This document shows positions 43,921-56,179 of a stretch of 64,000 nucleotides of DNA, piece after piece. The notes under the pieces are model-generated. The model searched no databases, was not told the origin of the DNA, and saw nothing but the letters and a program-made list of their open reading frames with translations. The position numbers and the translations under genes were made by a program. The stretch's first letter is position 1. Each line of letters starts with the position of its first letter. Source of the DNA: Tetracladium setigerum (Eukaryota; Ascomycota; Leotiomycetes; Helotiales); assembly GCA_031472005.1 (NCBI GenBank), contig PZJY01000011.1, positions 2,266,001-2,330,000 on the forward strand, in the 5' to 3' direction.

Positions 43921-45850
43921 AGCGCTTCTTTAATTTATATAGATCTAATTAAGCTTCTAACTGTTTTATTTAATTCTCAGCCTTTAATAATGTAAAATTC
44001 TTTTTATTTAATTCTTTTATAACCTTTTAAAAGAGTAATTAATATATCGGAAGATTATTATAGCTAAGCTAAGCTAAAGTATCGAACTATAAATATAATT
44101 CCCTCCCGACCTTAAGTATATACTACTTAATTAATAATATACTTATATTCTACTTAATACTAAAACTCTCTAAAGAGGCTAATTCTAAAGCTTTATTATT
44201 ATTCTCTAATAGTAATCGGCTTATTAAAGGTTTACTTATATTCACCGGCTATAACCTTATAATATTCTATCTAGCTAAGATATTATTAATTATAATTATA
44301 GCTTCCTGATGGTTGATATCCTCAAGGTAAAGCTTTATAGTATCAAATGGGTGATAACGAACATGGAATAAAACAGGTGTGCAATTCTAAGTAGGTGTCG
44401 TGTTTAAAAGGTATATTCGGTATATCCCCTTCTCTTCGTACGAAGGGGATGGTTATCTTATATCTACCTTACTAGTGACTCGTACGAAACCTGATCCATA
44501 TGTCCTGGGATAATCCCATCTATGCCTCTCCTCCTTGCTATAATATGTACGACTCCCTTCTAGTTCTAAAGTCTTGAGTCGTGAAACGATATCGGTCAGG
44601 TTATCCGGATTCATGATTACTGTTTTCCCAACACTTCCCAAGCCTTATAGTAATATAAAAAGAAGTTACGCTTACTAATTAGTACTAAATTAAGTAAAGG
44701 ACCTAAGAGATTAAGCTCTCTTTAATAAGTAGCCTTAAGAGAAGAGAAAACTAATAAATCTAAAGATTAAAGGATATAAGAGCTATAAAGAGGTAAAAAT
44801 AAGAGATATATATTTAATTTAAAGTATTTAAATATAAATTAAGTAGTTTTATAGCTTTTATAGCTATCTAAGATAAGTAATTAAGCCGAACTATCTGCCG
44901 GTACTATCTTAGGAATAAATACCTTCTTAAGCTATTCTAAAGCTATATAGTTAGTTATCTATCTATTATCTATTATAGTAAATTACTATAATATAAATAT
45001 ATTAATCTCGGCCGGGAACTATTACTATTATACTAACTTTCTCATATATATAATAAGTAGAGTAGTTCTGACCCTAATAGTAGAGATAACTATTACGAAC
45101 GTGACTTGAGAGCACGTGAGGAGCCTGAGGCTCGGGAGTAGTATAGTAATTAGTATAGCTTAATAGCTTACTATTACTACTTTATAAAAAACTTTAACAA
45201 CTAAGTTAATTAGGGAAAAGATTAATAGTAACTATTTAAGTAATTATATAATAAATCTTAAGAATCTTAAGGATATAGATCCTTAAATCTAAATCCTTAA
45301 GATCCGGAAAGATTTAAGGTATTTAGTTTTATATAAGTAATTTAGTTATTTTATTAATTAGAGAGCTTTATACTTAACTTAATATTTAAAATAGGATTAT
45401 ATATTATCTTTATTAGCTTATTTATATTTATAATTACTTTAATAATTAACTTCCTTACTTTAATTAGTAAATAAACCCTCGACTTTAATCTCTCTTTAGT
45501 TAGTAAGATAGGAATTATAATACTTTAAGTACTATTTATTAAAGTAAGAATAATATTAATAATAGCCTCTACGATTAACGCTATTAGTAGTACTAGTACT
45601 AATACTAGTAAAATCGACCTTACTCTAGCTAGTAATAATAACCTTAAAGGAAAGGAGCCTTTAAATAAATCTAATACTAGCGATAAGATAGATATAAATA
45701 ATAATAATAACTTTTATAATAGTAAGGATAATTTAGCCCCTTTCGAATTAAAAGAAGTAGTATAAGTCTCTTAATTTAATAAATTTAATGGTACTTGGAA
45801 GAACTTAAATTCTTTTATTCTTTAAATAGAAATTTACTTTTCTTTTAATA
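43921..45850. mobile_element. AT-rich RIP-decayed retroelement block
   Basis: Very AT-rich with stops in all frames, made mostly of TA, TAA and TTA steps. It contains the inverted-repeat copy at 44335-44633, an LTR-B fragment at 45095-45150, and internal element sequence at 45450-45530 that matches the reverse complement of 63640-63560 with only transition differences. No intact gene. Confidence 0.8.
44335..44633 (-). repeat. Inverted copy of the element at 63751-64000
   Basis: Read on the minus strand it starts tgttgggaaaacagtaatca and continues through ccccttcgtacgaagagaag to the end of the match. A 62-codon ORF (44453-44641) starts MGSVGKTVIMNPDNLTDI and could be the first part of a gag-like protein. 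The mate lies 19 kb away in opposite orientation, cut by the window edge. Confidence 0.75.
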
Positions 45851-46895
45851 ATAATAATAATAATGGTGTAATAACTTGTTTTCTAGGCATGTGCGGCCTT
45901 CGGCACAGCAGCTTCAGCCTTACACACAATATCTTCCAGTTCTAGTTTCTATACATGATGGTAAGAGCACAGACTATGGCTCCGTGCCTGCGGACTACGA
46001 GTGGGAATAGAAAATCGACATCACTATCCCTTACTTGTGTGCCAAGCCAGCGCAGACTCGGATTTGGACGCAGATGAGTGAGTTTGACAAGTTTTGCAAT
46101 ACAAATTTGGGGGGGTGAAGCTTGAATCAGACATTTAGGAGTAACACCAATATGGGGGTTGTGTGGGGCATTGACCCGTGAAAACGAGTAGATCAGGCGC
46201 AGAACCACAGTAATACTCATTATAACCTTCGGGTTCGGTATTCTGCTACAAACCGACGCCACTGCTAGATGACAGCAAACTATGTCGGGAGAAATAACTA
46301 ACATGTATTTGTCTCGGCCTCGCGGATGGGTCCCACTGGAGGACCCGAACTCTGCGCACACGCTGGATCTCGCATAATACTAATCAATCCTTGGCAATCG
46401 TTTATCGTCAGACTGACCACCCCAGTAAAATTCCTTACTATCTGAACCATGATTGAAATAGATTTGTGCAGATCTTAAGAGCCAAGTGATGTGGAAATTT
46501 ATGGCTACACAGCCTGCTCTTCGTTGGTGTTTCATGTAGCCCAAAATGGAGAGTTAGCGCGACGAGTGCTACCGGCCGCCAATATACTACCCGCCCTGAG
46601 CTGTGATATCTGCAAGCTCCAATGAATGCTACGCTCCACTAACCTGTTAATAGAGCTTATTTTCTTCTTTGATCCTTTCGGCGTATATTCAGGCGGAATG
46701 GTTGAGTAGCTTCTGTGGCACAGCGACACAGGAAGGGATCTTTAAAACGCTAAAAAATAGCAGTGAACTCGGTTTAAAATATAAAGATCGTAGTACCCGC
46801 TCTTTGAAAATATACCCTCTAATCTAGACGTCCATGAGATTTCAACGTCTGTTATTTGTACCCCTGCAAGAGACGACTGGGAGTCTTCCTTCACG
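45851..46895. other. Intergenic, no supported gene
   Basis: Base composition returns to normal at about 45880. The minus ORF 45942-46361 shows no domain or signal and is probably chance. The right end is the promoter of the membrane protein at 46896. Confidence 0.4.
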
Positions 46896-47955
46896 ATGGC
46901 GAAGACCGAAATGTCCAAAGCAGGGACTCGCGTATCTAACATTCTGTTTGGCTTTTTCAGTTTATGTAAGTATTTAGCTCTTAGCCATTAGTGAACCAAT
47001 CAATAATACTTTTGTTAGCCATATTGGTTTTTAGTGCCTGCATCTTGGGAAGCTGCAGAACGACCCGAGATTTGAACTTCACACTCTTATCAGTTAATGC
47101 CTCAAGCATAGGATACGCTATTGGCAAGGACTGTGCCTCCTGCGATATTACCAAGCTCCCAGATAAATATGTGTTTGGGTTTTCAGGTAAGCAGCATGCC
47201 GATGGCAGTAATTAATAGACTAACCTACTTCCAGGTACTTGTTGGTCTACGGAAGAAACCATACATTGCCAGCATGGTTTCCCCAATACATTCAACCTCA
47301 CCGACATTGTTCTCGGTGATATGATACGTTCGAATAGCTCCAATGAGTCCGCCGCGGATGCGGCAAAATCCGAAGCGTACACTCGCAAAGGGTCTATCAA
47401 CCACACGTTAGTCTACAGCCTCGCAAAGGCTGTTAGCGGAATTTTAATCTCTTCAGTTATTCTCAATACTATTTTTATTCCATGCGTTTCATCGTCTCTC
47501 GATCGGATCGGAGGCATTCGGAAGCCAGGGCCACAGCTCGTCGATTCCTATACTTATTCGTATCACTCGATTCGTTCTCCCAAGTGGCGGCCGTCGGCAT
47601 GGGTTATGAAGCATGCAGAGTAGAAGTTGCTGGTGTATATGCTGCTGCGCCTGAAATAAGAATCGGCAATTGGCAAGCCAGATTTGAATTGGGGTTTTGG
47701 TTGCTCCTATGTATTGCCGCATGCCGGCCGCTCAACTTCCTGCTATCGATTATGTGCTTTTACTTTTTGAAGGAAGACACCAACAAAGAACGACAGTCAT
47801 CTTTCAGTGACGGTGCACGGTTTGACGAACTACAGCCTCATCAAAGATATGACATACGATTTCACGAACATCCCACGAATCGAATAGGGGACTCCCGTCT
47901 CGACGAGAGGCCACCAAGCCCGGCAGAACGCATACCATCCGAAGAAGAAATATAA
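46896..47955 (+). CDS. SUR7/PalI-like four-helix membrane protein, one probable frameshift
   Basis: Exons 46896-46965, 47019-47186 and 47235-47955. The start is the ATG giving MAKTEMSKAGTRVSNILFGF, which precedes the first helix (SILVFSACILGSC) across intron 1. The extracellular loop is DLNFTLLSVNASSIGY followed by cysteines (CASCD, TCWST, HCQHG). Then helix 2 (AVSGILISSVILNTIFIP), helix 3 (RFLYLFVSLDSFSQVAAVGM), helix 4 (LGFWLLLCIAACRPLNFLL) and an acidic tail ending RIPSEEEI. This layout fits the SUR7/PalI (PF06687) family of eisosome or cortical proteins. The frame changes between SLDRIGG and EARATARRFLYL; one extra base near 47507-47512 restores it. The tail stops at TAA 47953, but the same frame continues in the next feature. 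Confidence 0.6.
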
Positions 47956-48057
47956 TCATGGGCACACATAGACGGCGTTGATCAGGAGACTCATGCCAAG
48001 CTGAAGTTCAAATTAGCGAACACTATTTGGCCGCTACGAACAGCTCTTGAGGCATAT

Positions 48058-48747
48058 ATGGGGAATAGCAACTTTGATGCCGGCTGCATGAGGCTACTCG
48101 AGAGAGTTCAAGATGACAGAAGGCTTGCAGCTGATCTGTCCGTTCATTTCAATCCGTTTAGTACCTGTCTTTTCCTTGGGATGCCATCCCCGGCCACTGC
48201 GCACCAGCCGGGTCGACTTCTCTGGGAAGGTTGCCCGAACGGCCGATGTAGTACGCCCGCACCGGAATCGTACAAAAAAAATCGAGGCGTTTACTTGATT
48301 GAATTAAGTGAGTGTTGTCATGGTAGTAGGTCGCCTAGTACTACTTTAAAATACAGATATGTTGGCAGCAGTCGAAGGGCGGATGGTGTGATGGCACGGT
48401 TGCGAGAGCACACCGATCAGGAGTACCGCACAGAGAACATTCCACATTCAAGATTGTATTCCTGCTGGGAACGCGACCTACATGAACCTTGCGTTTCCAT
48501 ATATCTACTGGCTGACTGGCGGCCGGTACCTGCCCGTCAGGATCATAGACATGCAAAGTCCTTCGACGATGTTCTGCTCGTGGAAACAATCTGGCAAATT
48601 ATGCTGGATACGTCTATCCCGGACAGGAGGAGGCCAACACCACTTGCGCGATATCTGCGAGAAGCAGTGTCTGGTCATATTGGGTCATTGGGAAGTAGTT
48701 GGGAAGGCTTGAATATCTGCTCTGCAATTGAGTCTAGCAGGCGGTGA
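48058..48747 (+). CDS. GIY-YIG-like nuclease-domain protein
   Basis: 229 codons from the ATG at 48058; the frame is open upstream to the TAA at 47953. The centre reads RGVYLIELSECCHG, then YRYVGSSRRADGVMARLREH and further on DDVLLVETIWQIML. This reproduces the GIY-YIG order: GxY, YxG, Arg and His on the helix, and a late Glu, the residues that form the single catalytic site in this nuclease superfamily. Eukaryotic GIY-YIG proteins act on DNA or RNA, but no further domain identifies a role here. The upstream in-frame text (THAKLKFKLANTIWPLRTAL) is protein-like, so the true start may lie before 48058 or the gene may be joined to the previous one. No membrane segment. Confidence 0.6.
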   Translation: MGNSNFDAGCMRLLERVQDDRRLAADLSVHFNPFSTCLFLGMPSPATAHQPGRLLWEGCPNGRCSTPAPESYKKNRGVYLIELSECCHGSRSPSTTLKYRYVGSSRRADGVMARLREHTDQEYRTENIPHSRLYSCWERDLHEPCVSIYLLADWRPVPARQDHRHAKSFDDVLLVETIWQIMLDTSIPDRRRPTPLARYLREAVSGHIGSLGSSWEGLNICSAIESSRR

Positions 48748-49326
48748 GACGTAAAGCCACAGGCGGGAACGCCTCATATGGAGAACTATAATGCAACGAT
48801 ACTGATATCGCCATAACGACTCATGAGTTGAGTGAGAACCTGAAAGAGTAGAGGGGGAAAGAGAGCGAATTCACTGCTCTGGAGGGCAAGAAGGGCATGC
48901 TGAGTGTGATTAAGTGCCTCACCTCCACCACAAGCTTAGAAACCTAGGGCAGGGACAGCATGGGTTTCTCCTTTTGAATAATGGCTAGTCCCCGCTCGGC
49001 CCTCGTTTAATAGCAGACCCATCTTGAGTTAGGGTAGATGCTACGCATAGAGAGAGGTAGTGAATGAGGAGGTTGACGCGCCTAGACGCGCCTGGTCAGA
49101 ATGTGTGATTATATAATATCCACGGGATCCAGTGTGCCGGTGATCATATTTAGGCTGTGCTTCTCCATACACGACAAAATCGGAAACTGCGGTACAGGTG
49201 AATAGTATAGTAATCTTGGTGTCTACGTGATCATACTTAAATCCAACTCCTCGAGCAGCCCCAGTTGCACGTTGCTTCACTGCAGGCACCTTATTCAAGG
49301 GCCTCATTTCTGTCTCTAGCAAACAG
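48748..49326. other. Intergenic, no supported gene
   Basis: Convergent 3' regions of the GIY-YIG-like gene and the membrane protein on the minus strand. The small ORF 49041-49322 has no supporting feature. Confidence 0.45.
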
Positions 49327-50036
49327 TCACTCTGTTAACGGAGTCTGTTCATTGCAATGTGTCGGCTCGCCCAGTTCCGTATCCCCAATCTTCTTCTTCC
49401 ACCTTTCTTCCGCTAGTCTCCGAGCCTCTTTCTTGTGCTCAACCAGTTTTGCATATGATACTGGCATCGCCAACTTGAAGAATGGGTCGAATAATGCTCT
49501 CATAGCATAGCAACTCCAAATATTAATTGGTAGAAGCATCTGTACAGACTCCAAAATATTCGTCCACTTGATGTTCAAAACTAAGAGAATGAGGGGGAAT
49601 GGCATTATTCCAGTCGGAGACTCCGAATGGAAGGAGCTCCATTTGATGATACATGCGATAAAGCCGATAAACACTCCGATGAGGGTAAATGTTGAAGGGC
49701 AAAGCATGAGAGAAGGAACAACATACTAGGAGTTGGTCAGTATTTTAATGAAAGGGTATGAAAAGGAATACATACTTGGAGAGGTCCAACAGGAATATCA
49801 GCTTCTCTCGCACTAATCTTGCAAATATGTTCATGTGTCGCATTCATCTCAGCGGGTGAAAGGAACAGTGGTGGGCTGCCATCGCGGTTGTGGTCGTAAC
49901 GCGCAATCGATAGCGCGCACTCGAAGGTTACCACGCAGAGAAGTAGCTGATAGAGCGCGGTACTTATTCTTGGGTAGCGCTCCATAAAGGAGGCTATTGC
50001 CGATCTTAAGCGCAGCATTCTCGCTTTGTTTTCCAT
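49327..50036 (-). CDS. Four-helix membrane protein, unknown
   Basis: Two exons, 50036-49776 and 49725-49327, with a GTATGT..CTAG intron of 50 bp; 219 residues. A basic head (MENKARMLRLRSAIASFMER) precedes helix 1 (ISTALYQLLLCVVTFECAL). A loop with HICKIS is followed by helix 2 (TFTLIGVFIGFIACIIKW), helix 3 (GIMPFPLILLVLNIKW) and a fourth weaker segment (LLPINIWSCYAMRALF). A charged cytoplasmic tail reads HKKEARRLAEERWKKK. No family was recognised. It lies next to the SUR7-like protein, but the two share no visible motif. It is coding with moderate certainty because splice and frame agree. Confidence 0.65.
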
Positions 50037-50594
50037 GCCATTTTATTGAGCGGAAATATCATCGAAGAAGCGATCCGAGGGGAAGCTGATAAGGCTTGGG
50101 CTTGTGGTGTTCATGACCTCAGCACGGCGTAACTATACCCCGCATTAAGTACCTTTGTGCCCTTGGCCCACGTCTCTTCCCAATCTTCCTTGTTGCTCTT
50201 CCAAAGATGCTAAATAATTTTCCAAGATCATTGAATGATATGTCTGTCGGAATGTAAATCACGTGCCCTTAACGTCACAGAGGGAAAGAAAAAATGGGCT
50301 TTGGATCTTTCCAAGGCCCCCTCTCCCCCCTCTCCCCCACGAACAATCGTGTTGTGGTCTTTTATTGTAAATAACCACGCTCTTGGTGTTTCTTCTATTC
50401 AAGGAACCAACACAGCAACATGTTCTGACCTACATTCATTGTTACAATTATAATTTCTACAATTCAGAGAAATAGCTATGGAGATGGGATACTTTCTTTC
50501 TAATATATCCATGGACTTTTATCAGAACAAGTGGGCCAAAACTAGCTATGTTTCTTGTGAAGGGTCCTCCTTTTCGTCTTCTTTCTCTTTATTC

Positions 50595-51041
50595 CTCTAT
50601 TCCTCCTGGCCCTCAGCAATCCGCTCCGGTAACAAATGCTTTACAATACCTTCATCATCACTCTCAGCATCACTACCTTCATCCCGACTCCTGCAACCCT
50701 GTGACTACCAGTAAGCTTATGCTCCTTTCCTCGAGTCTTACCAGATCCCTTCTTCCGTCGTATTTGGCGCTCTGATATCGTCTAATGTGAAGAGTCGTTA
50801 CTGCCGGATTGCCACTTCTGCCAACTATATCGTCGGAATCGATAGATGTCTTCTTCACGAGCCTTCTCTTACTAACAAACTCGAGCTCTACCTCTTTCCG
50901 AGGTCATTTGCCGAATTTTTGTGCTTGCAGACTCTCATACACCTGTGGGGGTCCCCAAAGGCGTCTGATGCGGGACAACTTTGGTAGTGGTTCTCGTTCG
51001 TTAGTCAAGTTATAATGTCCAACTGAAACTGACAAGCTACG
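50595..51041 (-). pseudogene. Broken coding remnant or poorly assembled gene end
   Basis: Reading the minus strand gives protein-like text over about 130 codons: SVSVGHYNLTNEREPLPKLS, RRLWGPPQVYESLQAQKFGK, a stop, then PRKEVELEFVSKRRLVKKTS and so on. An acidic tail DEGSDAESDDEGIVKHLLPE lies in another frame and ends at 50595. Two breaks prevent one frame. No start was found and no family recognised. Confidence 0.3.
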
Positions 51042-51263
51042 CTCAAAACCTAATCAAAATTTCCACGAGATATGAAGGGGAATTAGCTTGGGAAGAACTA
51101 GTTGATGGTATAATGCGACGTCATTCTAGATTCAATCTTTGTTTCATTGATTTCATCTCTATTATTATCACAACACTTTTCCACTCTTTACATTTCCCAC
51201 CTGCAATCCGAACAAGCGCCTCCATGGCCAACTACCTATATATAGTCTTACTCGCCCTTACAT

Positions 51264-53443
51264 TTAAATAGCAGAGGCAGTAGGGAGACACTCACAAGCG
51301 GAGCTAGCCCTTGAGATGACGTTTCCGGTGCAAGATTCCTTTACAAAGGTAGGGAGAACACGGACGTCTGCGACGAAAGTTTTGGTAAACTCTCCACAGA
51401 ACTTTTGACTTTCTTCGAGACGGCCTGGAATTGTTGTAGCACGGAGTCCCCGAAGACAAAGATCTGCATTGCATTGATTTGCCTTGCATCTGTCGAATCG
51501 GTTGACCTTCGCCACAAAGCCACCTCTCTCAATAGTATTGATATAGATGAAGCCAGACGGGAATCTGAAGTGGGACCATGTACCGGTGAAGACTGGCTCA
51601 CCGCCACCTGGAAGTAAATCGTCCTCAGGAAGGATATCTACAAACGCAGTTTCGCAAACATCAGTTCCTCGCGGGTTCTCTGGGATTGAAGAAATGTCAT
51701 AGATTCGCAGACCGGAGCCGTAGTTTGATTGGTATGAGTAGCCGTTGTGGATATACTGATTGTGGTCGATGGTCCTGGTATTTCCCTTGTAAAGTCCGGT
51801 ATTGACGGGCTTCTCAAGGTTACTAATGTCAAAGATATAGGTGGAAGGGTAGCCGTCGAGAGACTATAGCTGTGTTAGCAATAGTCAAGTTTCTATTTGG
51901 TCGAATACTTACAGGATTGGTAGACGATGGCAGAGCATACTCGTCCGTCTCATCATCAAGAACGATAAACTCCTGCCAGTTGGGGTCCAAAACTGCACCT
52001 TGATGCGTGTAACTCGCGCCAACGTAAGGAGTGCGGGAAACTATGGTGATAGCTGTCTTATTTGTAGCATCGTAGATGGTCAGAGTGTCCTATCAAGGGA
52101 AAAGTAGTGAGTAATTTTTTGTTTCAAATGAATGCGAAGAAGGGTGAAGTAGATCCTGGAAAACCGATTACAGGAATGTGAAGTTGGGCGAGGAGAGAGC
52201 ATCTACTTTCAGAATACACATACCTCGTTGTAGCCGTAGCAAATATCGTGTCCAAGGTACTTTGAATGTGGGCCTTTGTAAACTAGACATTCAACATCAT
52301 GCACATATCCATCGTTAGGAGCACCTTGTATGGAAATCAAGTTAGTAATCATTCTTCCTTTACGATCAGGTTTTCCACCCATTGGATAATTGTTTCAACT
52401 CACATCCAATTTGTTTCGGATTTTTGGCATCAGTTAGATCGAAGAATACGAGCCCTCCCCTGCATCCTGAAGTTCTTCCTCTTGCCCCCATAGCTGATTA
52501 GATGTTAGTAATTTGTGAGATGACGAGGGAAATGTACCTACCAACTCCATAGTTCAACTCCTCGTGTGCACTGGAAGACTGGTCAGCGATAGTGCGAAAT
52601 TAAAGACACTTGCGCTGATACTCACTGAACATTGTGCATACCCTGCTGTGGTAAGGACCCGTTTTCACCAACAAATCTACTCTCCACATCCGTCCTACCA
52701 TCGAAAATAACCACGCCATCTTCCGGCTTGATGGTAAGTAGCTTCTCCATATTGAATATCTGAACACCGTGCCCTTTTTGAACGTCAGTTTGATTTGTCA
52801 TCTTGTGGAAAAAAGACAAACCAGCAAGCTCGGAGCCGATGAGCATATAATTCTTGAAGACCCTGAGTTCCTTCCAGATAGAATAATATCCTGGAGTAGC
52901 ACCAGATGTCCTAACACGATCAGTACGAGCCGAATCAAGGCGTAGTGAAGACTTACAAGAATGCAAGCTGTACCAAACTACCATCCGCGAGGATCTCGAG
53001 GAATGGAGTACCCTCCCAACATCCATGAGCAACGAACTCTCTCTTTGACACTGGATCAACCCATCCCCAACTGCCACTACCTTCTGCGGTTGGACAGCCC
53101 AGTTGAGCATGGTTGACGAATGAGTACAAATCGGTGTTCTTGCAGCGGAATTGATGTCCCTCTACTCCAGGAGCTGCATCAATGATACCATTTGTGCAAG
53201 TTTTCTTGCCACTCCATGCTGGCCATTGAGCTGAGTTCATGATTCCAGCTTCTCTCTCCTCTTTCCAGAACGCCATCTTCTTCTCCATTATCGAATGGTG
53301 AACAGCACCTGATTCATAATCCGCTATAACATATTAGTATTTTCGTTGAACCCTTCGATTGTAATTCACTAACCTGTGGTCCATTCAGCATTAACAGCGG
53401 TTGCTACAAGTGCAGCAGCACCAACAGTGAGTGAGAAGCGCAT
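51264..53443 (-). CDS. Secreted choice-of-anchor-B-type (LVIVD-like) protein
   Basis: Eight exons: 53443-53374, 53323-52957, 52910-52626, 52570-52542, 52493-52404, 52324-52224, 52089-51913 and 51863-51264. All seven phases agree (572 residues). A signal peptide (MRFSLTVGAAALVATAVNA) is followed by a Cys-rich segment (KKTCTNGIIDA, EGHQFRCKNTDLYSFVNHAQ) and a beta-propeller-like region. Repeated blocks there follow the pattern ..IFDISN/FDLTD..: GGLVFFDLTDAKNPKQIGC, STYIFDISNLEKPVNTG, SGLRIYDISSIPENPRG. These resemble LVIVD repeats of choice-of-anchor-B proteins. HTHQ/DHNQYIHNGY-type His motifs recur. The C-terminus is again Cys-rich (FDRCKANQCNADLC, ACECLP). An extracellular role is likely; the activity is unknown. 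A 134-bp intron (52090-52223) is the longest. Confidence 0.88.
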
Positions 53444-54891
53444 GATTACTCGTAGGGATTCCACCAAGATTCTCAAATAAATGAGAAGGATTGAGGGAGA
53501 TTGACGAAAGGTGTGGCGAGACAAACGAATCCATAATCCGCGCATCAGGACATACTTATATTAACTATCACTCCCACTCCCATTATTGTGGCGTTCGTCC
53601 AAGGAAGCACTATCAACAGTCGGTATTCCACTTATCAAGCACCTGCTATCTACTTGACTTACAGAAAGGGATCTGATCCCCATCTTCAGCAACATCAACA
53701 AGGCCTTCAATGCTAAAGGGCCACGAACTGCATGCATCAGGTGCTATACGATGTGAACGGGATTGAAGCAACAATCAATGACCTGGAAAGGAAGGAAACA
53801 AGATAATTGGCGATACACTTGAGAGCATAGTCTAGAAAAAGCTGCTGATAGGGTGGGTAGTGTATGGTACAGAAGCAATTCGATTGGGTGGGAGTATTGG
53901 ATTAAAACTGCCCAAGCATTGGCTACACAAGAGCGGAAACTCGGAAGGAAGAACCAAGAAACGATCAAAATCAATGCGGAAGGAGACATGGCAGCCAAGC
54001 TTTTGCGTTCCGGCCACCCTGTAAGTGTCTTGGAGAACTTGGCTACAGGCGACCACTGCTTGAAATCCACTAAAAAGTCCTCTATATGAGGGACTGAAGT
54101 AACTAAGGCTGCCGGAACGGGCGAAAAATTGGAGTCAATCTGTATTCTCAACATCGGTCTTCACTCTTTCTAATCTCTTCACTCTTTCCCAATACTGTCG
54201 GTCTTTATGGCAGGGACTACGAGGCGATCTGTCAAGGCCAAGATTGGAGACGTCCACCAGCTGCACTAGTGGGTGTCAGGATTCGTTACGCACAAGCCAC
54301 TCCCTTAAAAATACCCTCTACTAGATAATTCGCCTTATGTGAGACCCCTTTTGTAGAGACCTTTAGTAGTAGAGATGCTGCAAGACTGCCGAATATGTAA
54401 GCTCGACGGTAGATCTATTGATTCTATCGGATTTCTACTGAAGACAAGAGGTTCACACTTTATCATAAGGTGAGTGAAGTCTGACTTCCATGTCAAATAT
54501 GTATTAAGATGGGCACGAGAGGTTTCATGGCATATCTCGTTTACTGCAAAGAGGAGACAAAAGTGAGAGAGGTCTTGTATGAATTTCGTACAGTTCATTT
54601 CGTGAAATTATATTTGCTTAGCATTTTTCATACAAGTATGATTACTCTTTTTTCTTGCCCAACGAAGAAATTACCTTTCGCAAAGGATTCTCTGTAAAAC
54701 CATGTCAGTTCGCCAACTCTCTCATATTCCCGGGCGCACGAGATCTTATCTTGCTTTTCGGAGCATCAAATGAGCTTCTCGCTCATATCCGTCGTTCTCC
54801 ATACATCTCATAACTTGTATACATTCGTGATGCTGCAGCCTCTGATCCTCGGGCTCAGCTTCCGGGTGTACATCAAACCACACAGGGTTTT
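53444..54891. other. Intergenic, no supported gene
   Basis: Promoter of the secreted protein and spacer. ORFs at 53744-54154 (-) and 54335-54697 have no family support. Confidence 0.4.
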
Positions 54892-55122
54892 TGTTGGTAA
54901 TACGCGTACCGCGTTTACAGGTGAATCACGATAGTGGCACGGCAGCATATAACTAGGTGAATCGCACTAGCTAGCTTTACCTTAGTAGAGAGCAAGTTCT
55001 AGCTCCCTTGGACTTAGCTCTCTAGATATCACAAATATATAAATCATACACCTATTTTGACGTAATAGTGTTATCTCCTTTCACGTGAATTAAGCGTTAT
55101 ATTAATATAATTAATATTAATT
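54892..55122 (+). repeat. Dispersed repeat, RIP-mutated copy
   Basis: Same orientation as 37274-37507. The first 40 bases are nearly identical. Further on the differences are systematic: ccagctcccctggacc there is ctagctcccttggact here, and acgttagtgtaaccaac becomes atattaatataattaat. Confidence 0.75.
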
Positions 55123-56179
55123 AATGTAATTATCAAAAGTATATAAATTAATTAAGTCACGCGAAGCTTATTATTCACAAAATAATATTGACTTTCGACC
55201 ACTTCCTCTCCCTGGCATAACCCAAAACCTCTTTTACTCTCTTTTATAACTCCTCTTCTTTATAATATATTTAAATTAAATTCTTATATCTCTTTTTGCT
55301 AAATCTTAATTAATGTTTTAATTTCGATCGGACGCGCTAAGTATTCACAATATACCTTAACAAATACAAATTTCTAAAAACACTTCTCAAGTATAATATT
55401 AATATATTAATTTCACGTAGCGTATGACGGTGTTCATGGAAGGTGCTAGAAACGTCGCAGGGATTGATTGAAGTACTTAGAAACTATCATCTACGCTGAT
55501 AGCATCTTATCTTTAACGCCTTATCTCATTAATGATCCTCTAACCCAACTGCGCCAATTCTATCACCAGCCTTATCAAATTTATAGCCCACAACACCACC
55601 AGTAAAATCATTACAGTTACGATGTAGTTGCGCTAATCTGCATAAATTGCTCTTTCTCTAGCTCTGTCGGGAGGAGCCCCTAAAATACGTTTTTATTTCT
55701 TATTCTTCTACGAAAATATCAACTTACTCGTCCGCTCATTAGACATCTTTTTCTCTCGTTGTTCGTATAAGCTTTTCCGCTGCTTTAAATAGTGGCTTTT
55801 TTACGTCCGTGACGAGCTATAGGAGGTTATTGCGGCAGTACCAGTTACCTCGCCAGGTAAGTCGTTGTTGAGAAGTGTCTAAGCTCTGGCCGTATCTATG
55901 GTAACATGTAGGTGCAAGCTGTGTGCGTAGCGGTAGAGTTATAGGTGTCTAGAGTATGATGGGAAGAAAGTGAAAGGAGAGCGGCATCGACCACACCTTT
56001 ATACCTTAGCTGAGTCGTGGGTGCACCGCATAGTGCCACCGTGTCCGGTTACGCTTCAGTAGATCGTGTAAGGCAGACAATAATTCCTGCGCAAAGGCCC
56101 AGGGGTTCGATATTTTTGGCAGGCGCTCCTCATCCTTCCTCTAAAAGCCTACACTACCAGCGACCGCTGACGTAGACTA
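55123..56179. other. AT-rich decayed spacer left of the TIR element
   Basis: AT-rich up to about 55420, then mixed composition with no supported ORF. Probably remains of the element whose end lies at 54892. Confidence 0.45.

Noticed and set aside
45942..46361. Minus-strand ORF of 139 codons
   Set aside because: Lies in a non-repeat spacer, has no domain or membrane pattern, and no promoter or splice context could be supported.
49041..49510. ORFs on both strands in the spacer after the GIY-YIG-like gene
   Set aside because: Overlapping each other and the antisense of the minus-strand membrane gene; no family features.
56085..56125. tRNA B-box-like ggttcgat
   Set aside because: The rest of the B box does not fit and no A box or cloverleaf could be drawn around it.
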